Origin: Platycnemis pennipes | Taxonomy: Eukaryota; Arthropoda; Insecta; Odonata; Platycnemididae | Direction of reading: 5' to 3' | Assembly: GCA_933228895.1 (NCBI GenBank) | Contig: OW121848.1 | Location: 93,081,470-93,145,469 of the forward strand | Length of the DNA stretch: 64,000 nt | Part shown: piece by piece, positions 12,401 through 24,400 of the stretch | Layout of the letters: each line of letters starts with the position of its first letter | Position numbering within the stretch: position 1 is the stretch's first letter | The notes under the pieces: generated by a model | The model's input: only the letters and a program-made list of their open reading frames with translations | Databases searched by the model: none | Told to the model about the DNA's origin: nothing | Position numbers and translations under genes: made by a program

Positions 12401-15400
12401 CTTTGGTTTTGGTCAACGTGCCGAACCGCGTCTCTATGCCTGCTTTCCCAAGTATGCGGGAAATGCGTTCGGACGATCCAGCAACGTAGAGAATCATGGC
12501 ATATCCTTTCGGTTTCGTCCGGTTGTTTTCGGGCAATCTTGGCTCCATCTTCATATGTCTCCTCACGAACGACTCCGAATACCCATTTCCGACGAGAGCG
12601 GCAACCAAATGTGATTCCTCGTCTTTTAGAGCAGTGTTCTCGCACACCACTCTGGCCCTATGCATAAGGGTTTTGACTAAAGCCGCTTTTTGCCTCAGAT
12701 GATGGTGGGAGGTTGCATGGAGATACCGATCCGTGTGGGTTTTCTTTCTATAGACGGAGTGCCGTAGAGATCCGTCGTCTCCTTTCTTCACCAGAACATC
12801 TAAGAAAGGTAGGGTCCCATTCTCCTCCATCTCCATAGTGAATTGGATGGAGGGATGTATTGAGTTGATTTCCCTCTTAAAGACTTGTAATTTTTCCGTC
12901 CCGTGGGGCCAAATGACGAACGTATCGTCGACGTAGCGTAGCCAGCAGGTTGGTCGAAGGCTGCAGGATGCCAGAGCGTCTTCTTCAAAATGTTCCATGA
13001 AGAGATTGGCCACAACTGGAGAGAGAGGGCTTCCCATGGCTGCTCCATCCTTTTGTTCGAAGAATTGGCCCTCCCAGAGGAAGTAATTGCTCCTCAGGCA
13101 GAAGTCAACCATCTTGGGGAAATCAGCTGGTAATCCAAACGGAATCATTTTTCTTAAGATGTCTACCGAGTCCTTGATTGGCACCTTCGTAAAAAGAGAG
13201 ACCACATCGAAGGAGACCAGGATGTCCGTTTTCGCGACTTTTATTTGTTTTATTCTCCCGACAAAATCCGCGGAATTTTTTACGCACGAGCCAGTTTGTC
13301 CAATGAAAGGTTGTAACTGCTGAGCGAGGTGACTGGCCAAGGCGTAGGTGGGAGATCCGATTGAGCTCACGATAGGGCGTAGCGGTATGCCTTCCTTATG
13401 TACTTTTGGCAATCCGTATAATCGTGGCGGCCTCGATGAAGATGGCAAAAGTCTCCGCTGCTCTTCCGGAGGGATATGGGAGCGCTTGATTAGTTCTCTT
13501 GCCTCCCTCTCTATCCTGGCTGTAGGGTCTTTTTTCTGATTTCCCCAAGATGGTTGACTTCTGCCTGAGGAGCAATTACTTCCTCTGGGAGGGCCAATTC
13601 TTCGAACAAAAGGATGGAGCAGCCATGGGAAGCCCTCTCTCTCCGGTTGTGGCCAATCTCTTCATGGAACATTTTGAAGAAGACGCTCTGGCATCCTGCA
13701 GCCTTCGACCAACCTGCTGGCTATGCTACTTCGACGATACGTTCGTCATTTGGCCCCACGGGACGGAAAAATTACAAGTCTTTAAGAGGGAAATCAACTC
13801 AATACATCCCTCCATCCAATTCACTATGGAGATGGAGGAGAATGGGACCCTACCTTTCTTAGATGTTCTGGTGAAGAAAGGAGACGACGGATCTCTACGG
13901 CACTCCGTCTATAGAAAGAAAACCCACACGGATCGGTATCTCCATGCAACCTCCCACCATCATCCGAGGCAAAAAGCGGCTTTAGTCAAAACCCTTATGC
14001 ATAGGGCCAGAGTGGTGTGCGAGAACACTGCTCTAAAAGACGAGGAATCACATTTGGTTGCCGCTCTCGTCGGAAATGGGTATTCGGAGTCGTTCGTGAG
14101 GAGACATATGAAGATGGAGCCAAGATTGCCCGAAAACAACCGGACGAAACCGAAAGGATATGCCATGATTCCCTACGTTGCTGGATCGTCCGAACGCATT
14201 TCCCGCATACTTGGGAAAGCAGGCATAGAGACGCGGTTCGGCACGTTGACCAAAACCAAAGACATATTACCATCTGCGAAGGACCGGCTTCACCCTCTTC
14301 AGACAGAAGGAGTTTACGAAATACCGTGCACTTGCGGTAAAGTGTACATAGGGCAAAGCGGAAGGTCGGTAGCGTGCCGATTAAAGGAACATCGGAGAGC
14401 GATCCTGCGCGGCAATGGAAAAGAATCGGCGGTTGCAGACCACGCCCTCTCGGGAGAGGGCCACCGGATCTTGACCGAGGAGACGAAGGTCATCTCGAGG
14501 GAAAAATCGTATTTTCCTCGTTTAATTCGAGAGGCCGTCGAAATTGAGAAGAGGCCGCAGAACTTCAACAGAGATGACGGCATTCGACTTAACGCGGTCT
14601 GGAAGAAACTCTTCCTAGGTGAACGACCCGCACAACTCACTGACGTCAGCAGCGGGGGGGGGAGCGGTGAAAAGGAACGGCAACCAGCCAAGGCCAAGAG
14701 AAAGGGGGAGGGGGGACACGGGTCCCCCATAAATAGCAGCATCTTCGCTTCTTAATAATCATTTCCCTGATGACGTGCCCTGCAACGGGTATGAAAGCTT
14801 GGAGTACGACAATGCCTGTGACGCAGCTGCCACCGAAAGTGACAACTGGACATCATCCACGCTGCGAAAACCTACGATCAGCCAAAGAGGATAATTTTTC
14901 TATTGGCTGATCCCATTTTGACATCAAGGGATTTCAAAAAGTTTTGGAATAAATCTGTGGTAATCCATGCCTTTCTGCTATTGAAATACCTGCATGGTAA
15001 TGATCGTACATGCTCGAAGCATCTGGGTTTAGCAAATTTACCACCCAGTGGAAATAATCCCATTGACTATTTCCGCTTGTTTTTCCCTGATGAATTCTTC
15101 CAATTAGTAATTCAGAGGACGAACGTGGAAATATTTTCCTAAATCATGTGGGTGTTCAACCTCAAAGAGTTACTAATTGGAGCAAATTAACCAGGGAAGA
15201 ATTTGTAGTGTTTTTGGGATTAATGTTCCATATGGGTACCGTTACAACTAACAGGATAAGGGACTATTGGAACAGGAATGCCAAATTTGATTTGCATTTT
15301 TTTCACCCGAGGATGGCGAGAGATAGGTTTCTCGCCATCCTGCAGAGTCTGCATTTCGCAGAAAATGCAAATGTTGGTGACCCTGCTCCAGTAGAACCCC

Positions 15401-18400
15401 AGTACAAAGTGAGGCCCCTTCTTGATCTTTTTCACAGTATTTCGGAAAAAACATATACTCGACAGGGTATTATGTATTGATGAATCTATGGTATTGTAGA
15501 GGGGTCGCTTGGGGTTCAGGACATTCATCAAAGGGAAGAGGCATAAGTTCGGAGTCAAACTATACATGCTTACCGAACCCAATGGGTATGTCCTGAATTT
15601 CATTGTGTGTACGGGCAAAAAGGATCGAGTTGGGTGGACGAGGGCATGCAAGTAAGGTTGTCCATAAACTTATGGAAGGAAGACAACGAATGGGGTATCC
15701 CTTGTTTATGGACAACTATTACAATGATATCAATATAGCCCGTTAACTACTCAGCAATGAGTGTTATTGCACTGGAACCCTGCGTGGGGACCGTAAAGGG
15801 AACCCACCGCAGGTGATCCGGGCTAAATTGAAACGAGGTGAGACAATTTGTATGAGTACTGACACAGGGATGTCATGAAATGGAAAGACAAACGGGATGT
15901 CCTCTTACTTAGCACTGAATTCGGCAATGACTGGGTCAATTTTACTACATCCAAGGGTAACATTGTCCAAAAGCCCAAGGCAGTTGCCGAATGCAACAGA
16001 TGTATGGGGGGCATTGACCGTGTCGACCAACTCATGGCATACTATCCCTGTTATCACAAAACTTTGAAATGGTTCCGGAGATTAGGGATTCATGTGAAGC
16101 ATATAATGCTTTTTAATTCCTATCTCCTGTACCTAAAGTTCAGCTCGCAAAAACTGAGCATGTACTCATACAGGTTGTCCATCATAGATGCCCTTGCCAA
16201 AGGCCAAACGAGAGAGAGTTTGCCTGTTTCACGGGGCCCTTCCATGATATCCATAGATTCCCATTTTCCAAAATATATAAGTGTACAAAAATATATGTAA
16301 ATATATTACGAATAATTTGGAAATTGTTTTCCTAACTTTTCTACACTGCTACACTTTTTCTACATTACTGCAGACTATTTAACTTTCAGATTTTTTGATA
16401 GCAATGGAATAAACTATGTATGCATTAGGATCTAAATATTTTGGAAAATATGCCTTGGATTTCTGTTATTTGTCAAAGTTGGATGTTTGGGTATGTTTCG
16501 TCGGCCGGTCAAAGAGGAAAGCAACCTCGCCGGGAAGGGGCGGAAGCGGCCTCCTCACCTTGCTCTTCCGCTGCTGCTACATAAAAATAGGGTCCCCTCC
16601 TGCGCCAAAAGTACCCCAGCGGCCGTCCTTGGGTTGGAAGCTTATCGTGGAGCATTCACCGACCCTTTTCAACATGGAAGGATTCCATTCCTGGCATCGT
16701 GGAAGTGTAAAATAAGTGCGTGCCGGGAGGCATGTTGATGCGGTCGAGTGTTGGGGCGTGGGGAGGCACGTTTGGCACGTGCTCATAACATAACATGTTT
16801 TTCGTCCTCGGACGAATTCTCGTACGTCATTTTGATACTGTTAGAGGAACAATGTTTCAGACCACCTGCAGGGACTCACCCGAGACCTCCCTAACCTTCG
16901 CACACGCACTTGAAGTTCGCCTTTGGGAGGGTGGAACTCTAGCGCTTATCTGTCAACTCGTGTAAAGGCAGGCGTTTCATAATCATCGATACAAATTTAC
17001 ATAAAAGTTTTAACATTAGCTTTCTAATAATTGAACTTGGTAAATTATTGATAAAGAATACAAAACGAGCCTTACTAGAAAAATTTTTATTACTTAAATA
17101 ATTCTAATTTAACTTAATTTAAATTTATCGCGATTCAAATGAGAAACTATCTCTAGAATATAGCAATTACGATCCTTTAGTAAAATCCGGTTGAAAAAAT
17201 TGCCGTACACGATTTTCGTAAAATATTACCCTCACCAGGACCCTTTGACTTCGCCAGTTGCCGAGCACCATCTATAGATGACGGCAAAAAAAATTCACAA
17301 AAAATCAATAAAAAATTCAATGTAAAGACCTATTTTGGTCACCATTGGCATAATATAACACTTAAGTTCAGATCATGAAAAAAAGTTTCGGATTTCGGAA
17401 AAGTTAAAATTTTATACTTCGGGCTGAAAGTGTTAAAAGCTAGAGTTTTGTTTGGTAGAAGGGAATAGAAAAGTCCAGTTTCATCTGCATTGAAAATGTT
17501 CCTGGGCTCATAGCCTTCAATTAATTTCCCTAGTTCACTTTGCCAGGATTTGAGTGTCTTCATTCACACTGCTGCTTTCACCACATACACTTTTGAACAC
17601 CAGTCCATGCCTAACTCTAAATCTGTTAAGCCATCCACTAGATTCAGTAAAATTGTCAATTCCAAGTCTTGTAGCTACTTCATGGGCTTTTTCCTTAAGT
17701 ATAACACCATGTATGGGCAAATTGCTGGCTCAGGCTTGCTGAAACCAGGTGAGTAAATGGCTCTCCAGTTCCTCTTTGTAATTCAACCCTTCCGCCGTTT
17801 TTTGTGCGGCCATAACTTAATAATGGAATGAAGCTAACCTCAGCATTTTCTGGGGTTAAATTTTACTGTCGTTGTCACTGCGGCACCTAATGCATGTTGG
17901 AAATTTTCCAACATGCATTAGGTGCCGCATTTTCCAAATTAAGGTAAATTCCCACAGGGAATTTTAGTGTGGACTGTTATCAACATTAAAAATTCCATTC
18001 TTACATGTTTCTCAGTGGTCTCCATGCATTTTTACACCCATTTTATTCTGTGAAAGCGAGGTGTAGGTGACTATGTACTCGAAAAATCATCATCATAGCA
18101 TCATAACAGACGAGCGAAAGATAGACATTTCATTTCGCAAAATATTGATACTTTCCGATTATGAGAATGTTACTGATGGTACGACATAATGAGAATGCCT
18201 TATATAGGGTTCAATTTTGATTTGTAGCTCCGAGAAATTAAGCTGCTGTTGCACATGCAAGTTTCTCACATGATGCACAGTTCCACGCAGAGGAAATATT
18301 TTACGACCTAGAATGCGGAAAAACACAAATGCGGAGATGCTAAATTAGGACAATTTTTACATTGTTTTCATAGGGAATGAACCGGGACCTCAAAAAATAA

Positions 18401-21400
18401 ACATTAAATGCGAAGACATTAAATCTGGATCCGACTGTATATGGGTAAAAGAAATCCCTGTGCACAAGTTAATGATAATTTGAGTTGATTTGAAACAAAC
18501 TGGCAGGACTGCGGGAGCATTGTTCAGAATGTAACAGGGGCATAGTTACATTGTGATGCAACTCCTTTTTTCCTTTCCCAGGTTAACACTGCACATGTCT
18601 TTTCCTCCGGGAACAATCCATTTAACCCTACCACCACATGCTAAAAAATAAGACTTACTTTTAATGGCAAATCCACTCGCCAGGGAGCTCCTCCAGTTTT
18701 ACAGTTTATCTGGATGGCAACCTTTGTGGCAATGGACATCAATCCCTTTGGGTTGCTAATGGAACGGCCAGTAACAACCTGTGTGGGTACTACAAAAAGG
18801 AAAACAAATGATTTATTAGCTAATCAAGACCATGAAATATACCACAATATATATACCACAGTAATAAGACTGTACACTAAAAACAGGATATTAAATGAGC
18901 CACAAATTTCACAACTTCAGGGGTTATTAAGACTGCCAATGAGATATTGAATTATTCTAACATCTTTATCAAGTATTTAAAAATGTGCCCGAAAAATCTA
19001 GTAAACATACCCAAATGAAAACTACTCATAACACTGCAACAAGAATGCATACTTAATCTATTTACTATCATTAAAAGTTGGTACAAATAACAGATGGCAC
19101 AAATAGAAGATTTCTTAAATTCAAAATTGCAGACACTTGATTTTGTCAACTGTTTTTCCTCAAAGTCAGTTCACGTGTAATCCAAGTGATTTTTAAATGC
19201 ACTCGTGATCCATTACTGCTGAACATGAGGGAGCACAAGTCAGGAGACATGACATACACTGCTTCAACAGATGACCAGACGGTTTAATAGTAAGACATCT
19301 GTAGGGTGTTTCTCTAGGGTGAATGTAATACAGTAGAACCTTGTTATAACGTAAAGGCAAGGGGGTATGAAATGTGTCTTTACACTATATCAAATTATGT
19401 TATAACAAGATTTCATCATAATTTTCATTCGGTAAATTTTGAAGCCTTGGAAGTATCCTTTTGGTTGAGAAAGGTAAGAATAAAATTTCAGGAAACCATT
19501 TACCAATGAATAGACTCAACTAAAAAACTTTTTGTTTTACTATGTTCATTCCTTTACTGTACATACTTCCTTTCACTTTCATGGCATCTATATTATAATC
19601 CATTTCTTACAACCTCCAAGCTGACACAGTTTTCCCTTATATCATGGTCTTCAGTATCCATCATCTCTTGTTACTTTCACGTGGAAGTACCATATACCCA
19701 CTCCTGAATTGTTTCAATAACTTAGGTGCTTCCTTCCTCTAACATTCCTAGTACCCCTCTGGTCATCCTCCTTCAGTCCACCTTACCTTCCCCTTATTTC
19801 TCCTTACCCAAGTATTAATGGCCTCCAATCTCAGGCCATTTTTCTGTTTATACGGAGCACTGTTTTCTCAAAAATAATTCTGGTCATCCAGCTTTTCCTA
19901 TTGAACTCATAGCATACAGGAAGCCCATCCATATTTACTTGTTTCAGGCATCTTGGGGTCTTATGTTTTGCAATGATCACGGGCTTTAGTTTTTCTCTCC
20001 CTGTTTGATTTACGCAGAGACCTACTGTTATTCTTACCTTGCTCCTTTTCCCTCCATGGCACTTAGATCACTTCATAGCAAGGGTAGAGTCTGGCAAAGC
20101 CTTATAAAAATGTCCCATTTCATCAAAGTTGAAGATATTGTCTGGATCGTATGCACTAAGTATTGACATATTTGCACTATGCCAGTTATTAACTGCAGCC
20201 ATATCCACATCTTCTTCGCCACATTCTCTTATGCGTGTGATATTATACCTACTTTTAAAATTGGTTAGCCATCCTGAAGAAGCCTTAAAATTATGAATTT
20301 TCAATTCATCTGCTGAATTTTCTGCCTTTTTCATTAAAATAGGGCCACCAATTGGAATTTTTGCCTCCTGGCACATCATAAAAAACTCGAACAGAGCCTG
20401 CTCCAAGTCTTCAAACTTGGCTCCTCTTAAGTTTTTTTCGCTGCAAAGACTTCCCTTCCTCCACCGCATCTTCAATGTTTTTCCTATTTTTTAAAATGCT
20501 AGACAAGGTAGAAACTGGCACTTTAACAGTTCGGGCAATGTCACTCATGCTTTTTTCTTTCTTTTCATACTCATTTATCATCTGTAACTTTTCCATCAGA
20601 GAAATAACCCTCCGAGGTCTTTTAACCAGTGATTTATCCATGCCAATTCTTGAGAAGCGATCTTGAAAGTGATCAATCATTCATTAATGGATACTCCGCG
20701 TGATTATATGCAACTAAGTAGCAGAACACTTGTCACAAATCCCCACTGTCGCGTTGGAGTTAAGTCATATGGTTGGTATGGCTTTGTTCTGCTCACATTG
20801 TCAGCTCAAAGGTAAAAAAACAGCTGAAAGTGATACAACCATGGAGTCTTCGGAATAGCCCACAATTTGTTGTCGCAATCCTAGTAATTTCATACATTCA
20901 CCTCATAAAATGTTTTTAAATGGCTAGGGTATTATAACGATATTGTATTATAATGTTATCGTCTTTTCGTGCCTTTCCAATCTAAACTAAATTATGCGAG
21001 AATTTCTCATAATAATCAATTCGAGTTATAATTATGTGGTATAGGGCTATTGCGTTTCTGGTCGTGGAGTAAGCTGCAAATAAATATGTAATACAAAACA
21101 TTCATTGTGATTTTTTTGAGATGGTATTTGATGGTAACTTGGTAACTCATTTTACCAATAACTCAAAGAGTTGCTTAATGTTAAGTTCGCTCGGAGTCGG
21201 AAATACGTAGGAGATAAAAGGTATGCACATTTAAGAAGCTTCCACTATGAAACAAAAATCACTTACCCGAGAACATTGCTGATGCTTATTTGTGCTGGCA
21301 ATATGCCTTGTGAATGGTGTAGTTTGAATATCTGTATGTCTACCTTAACGGCTTCATGGTATTTCCCTCTTCCAGTGTTTTGTTTGAAAACACTGTGCTC

Positions 21401-24400
21401 TTTGCCATGCAAGTTTTCCTGTTTAAGTGATAATTTGAGTTGACCTCTAAAATGTGTTTTACTTGGCACAGATAACCCCGATTATGTTATTTTAAGACCC
21501 TTTATCGCATTCAATGAGTTCAGTTTTCTCTATTCTTCCAAAATTCAATTAATGAAATAGTCGTATGCAGATTTGAATTGGGTGGTATTCCCTGCACTTC
21601 ATTACTTCAGCGCCTTCCACACCTGTTGTGAGAACTTATTAGGTTTGCATAATAATGAAATAAAGATGTCTGGCGGTGCCTCGACGGCTTTATGTTATAA
21701 CGTTATATCAAATTTTACGTTATAACAAGGTTTTTACATTGGCAAACATAGGGTTTTCGTTGGTCCCTTCCTTCAGTTGATGTTATATCAAATTTTATGT
21801 TACATCAAGTAACGTTATAACAAGGTTCTACTGTATAGGAGACCAGTGGTAACGTTGAGGATTCCACTACTTTGGACCGTTTTGCATCAACATTTGTACA
21901 TACTGCTTTTTATAATTATTTTGCCCCAATGGTGTTACCGATGCAGTACACTTGTTTGATGTGAGATTGCAGTTAGTGTACAAATTAAGTGATAACACTA
22001 GGAGTGATATTTTGTCGACTGGTTTTGATAAATTCCCCCCCTGAAATATACTTGTTACATATTCCGTGCCGAAAGTGATAGGTTAATGTTAAGGTTGCAA
22101 GGTTAATGAGTGAGAACTCTCAAGATGGTCACTTCGAAATTTTATCTGATTGTAGGTGTAAAAAAAACATTGCCCTGAGTTTTCTGGTCCCATAACCTTA
22201 TTTCCAAAATATGCACAGAAGATGTACATACCTGCCCTATCAATGCAACATTTCTTCTTGATGGCATTATACCTATCAGCCCGGTTGTTGCTAACCAGGC
22301 ACATAATAAGGTCTGGGTTGCCAGAGGACAGGATCTTCTCCAATATGGTGACATAAGTTCCCACTCGGTCATCCTGAATATCAACACTGTAAGAACACAA
22401 CATCAAAGGTTTAAAACAATGAAGGACTGAAAATATTATGAATGCAAAAATTGATCCATTCAGCAGCAGACCTTGCTGAAAGTGTTTGACAATTTCAACC
22501 AATGACATTCTCAAAAATTCTTCATACACTTCTAAAGACACAGTACAGTAAGATCTCCTGTTAGTAAACTTTGTAATGGTTGGAGGTGTGTAGGAGATGG
22601 AGTGTATAGAAAAATTATTGAATACTCTTCTTAAATATATATACAGTAGAACCTCTATTTTACGAAGTTGAAGGGGCCTAAAAATTTGAGCTTTGTAAAT
22701 CAGAGGGTTTGTAAATTGGAGGTTATCTTCCACTAACTCCTCTGTCTCCGGAACTGATGTGTCACCAAAACCAGCTGATCTCCAACAGTTGGAAATAGTT
22801 TTTGCGGTGACACTCCCATGATCTGGCAACACCTTGCACAGCATGGAGCAATGTCCATGGAGGCACATCATGCACATAAGAGGCTTGATCTGCTAAAACT
22901 ATTAAAACTCTGCTGACAAGAATGCGAGTATACTTTCAATGCAATTAAACACTATGCTGCACTTAACTTGTCAAATACTTATGTTAGGGTTGAAATCAAA
23001 GTAATTACTATAACAAATAATAGTCATTCTGGGAAAAAACAGATATTACGTGAAATTGTATGTGCAGTGTATCTACATCAAATTGAAAGGATTTAAAAAT
23101 TACACCTCAATTGTATTGATTCGCCCTATAGCATAGGCGTTATTCCTAAGGCTAGGAGACTCACTTTAGTAAAAGAGAATGAAACAGCCATGAATAAAAA
23201 AAACAGGTGGATATTTTTCTATAAATTTATAATGGTATGAACTAGGATGCTACAACTGAATTAAGTTTTTGTAGCTGTTCAGTTGGTAGATCTCAAAATA
23301 AGGGTAATAACTCATAAGAGAATTAACTCATCCCATAGAGTATTTTAAGCATATGCAGTTATGCATTAATTAACGAAAGGGGTATATTTAGTGCAAGTCA
23401 ATTTGTGTTTAAAGAAGCCATTTTAACATGGGAAAGCCAGGGATACATTTTAACTAGGAAATTTCAAAACAAAGTTCCAACTAACCCAGTATATTTCCAT
23501 GAAAAGACCAGAAAAAGCCTTTTTTGAAGAAAGCGTATCGTTTGAAATACATTTAATAATATTTCGCAGCTGATTTAAGTCAATTTTAGAACTTCACAAG
23601 GGTAAATTTGAAATTCCCTCTCTTATAATATTCGTTCGACAGTGCTGACATCTAGCGGTGATTTGCGAGAACTATTTACTCGCGGCTACAGAAAGCGATC
23701 GCAAATTCTTACCTAACGACGTAAAACACTTCAAATGAAAAATAAAATTATCAAATTGCATCAATATTTGAATATAAGTAATTTATTATTGCAAAATTGG
23801 TATTTTTTAATGAAACTAAGCTCCACGACAGCTGCAGCAAAGAACTTCCTACGGGAATGCTATTTTCAAGTGAAAGGCTGAAGTAAGTTCTGAATTGGGG
23901 TTGCGGCGGCAGCCTTAAAGCTAATTTTAAATAATTCCACAGAAAATATGGATCCTTTGTGACGACTATTTAGGTATTCACACCACAAAAAATGATAGAA
24001 AAGGAATAGAAATTACCAAGCACTAATCCGATTATTTTATGAACTGGGGCATTGTTTTCGAGAAGTAGACGTCGTGCCATGCGTCTTTTAACATTTTTTC
24101 ATTGGATCATGTAATTAGGATTGAATTGCGATTTGGATGATCAGTCTCTGGGATTTTTGCTACAGTTTAAGCACTTCAAAAAGCACTATGCTGAATTGAT
24201 TTTTCCACATTTTCCCATATGAAATACTTGGACCGAGGGCCCTCTCAGCATGACCTCTCTGGCTTCAGCTGCTCCTGTCGCGGTATACAGCGATCGTTAT
24301 TCCATTGTACTGAGTTCAGTGCTACAAAATCATTTCATAAACTTGATTCATACCGATTGATTATTTTTCAGTGAATCCCAGACTTTTTCCAGATTTTTCC

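Larger units (their letters stand above)
11811..14882. mobile_element. Penelope-like retroelement pair, head to head
   Basis: The insertion is bounded by a 14-bp duplication of Tigger sequence (caaagaggataatt at 11797-11810 and 14883-14896). Inside are two near-identical copies in opposite directions. The minus-strand copy fills about 11811-13535; the plus-strand copy fills about 13536-14850 plus a short tail. The 5'-truncated ends meet at 13535/13536. Arms 11815-13126 and 13536-14849 form an inverted repeat of about 1.3 kb; the spacer 13127-13535 is extra RT sequence present only in the minus copy. Inverted, 5'-truncated partners are characteristic of Penelope-like elements. Confidence 0.92.
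11150..18437 (-). mobile_element. Tigger/pogo transposon 1, interrupted twice
   Basis: Three minus-strand pieces of one Tigger transposase lie in the right order: N-terminal (about 17440-17850), middle (14897-15055) and C-terminal (11164-11796). The right terminal sequence ...GGATCCGACTG ends at 18437 next to a TA. The left end is lost beside the dispersed repeat near 11150. A Penelope-like pair and a decayed piggyBac occupy the two gaps, so this Tigger is older than both. Confidence 0.87.
2313..18658. other. piwi intron 13, 16.3 kb, packed with nested transposons
   Basis: This is the largest intron in the window. It contains a piggyBac element, an inverted-repeat element, a 1.3 kb dispersed repeat and a Tigger transposon interrupted by Penelope-like and piggyBac insertions, all listed separately. 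The rest (about 5.6-6.6 kb and 6.9-9.8 kb) is AT-rich without recognisable genes. Two short patches stand out: a GC-richer block at about 9200-9440 with a TGACGTCA site, and a Tigger-type end (cagtcaaacctcttttgaac) near 7259. Confidence 0.85.

Noticed and set aside
12322..12645. 107-codon frame (and its twin at 14017-14340)
   Set aside because: Alternative frame inside the Penelope-like RT/endonuclease gene; it exists twice only because the gene does.
14763..14850. Shared flank of both Penelope copies read as duplicated Tigger DNA
   Set aside because: The Tigger frame is continuous without it and the target duplication lies outside it, so it belongs to the Penelope element.
22089..22877. 262-codon minus-strand frame
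   Set aside because: Not one gene: it joins a Tigger-derived scrap, intron sequence and piwi exon 12; only 22232-22386 is supported as exon.
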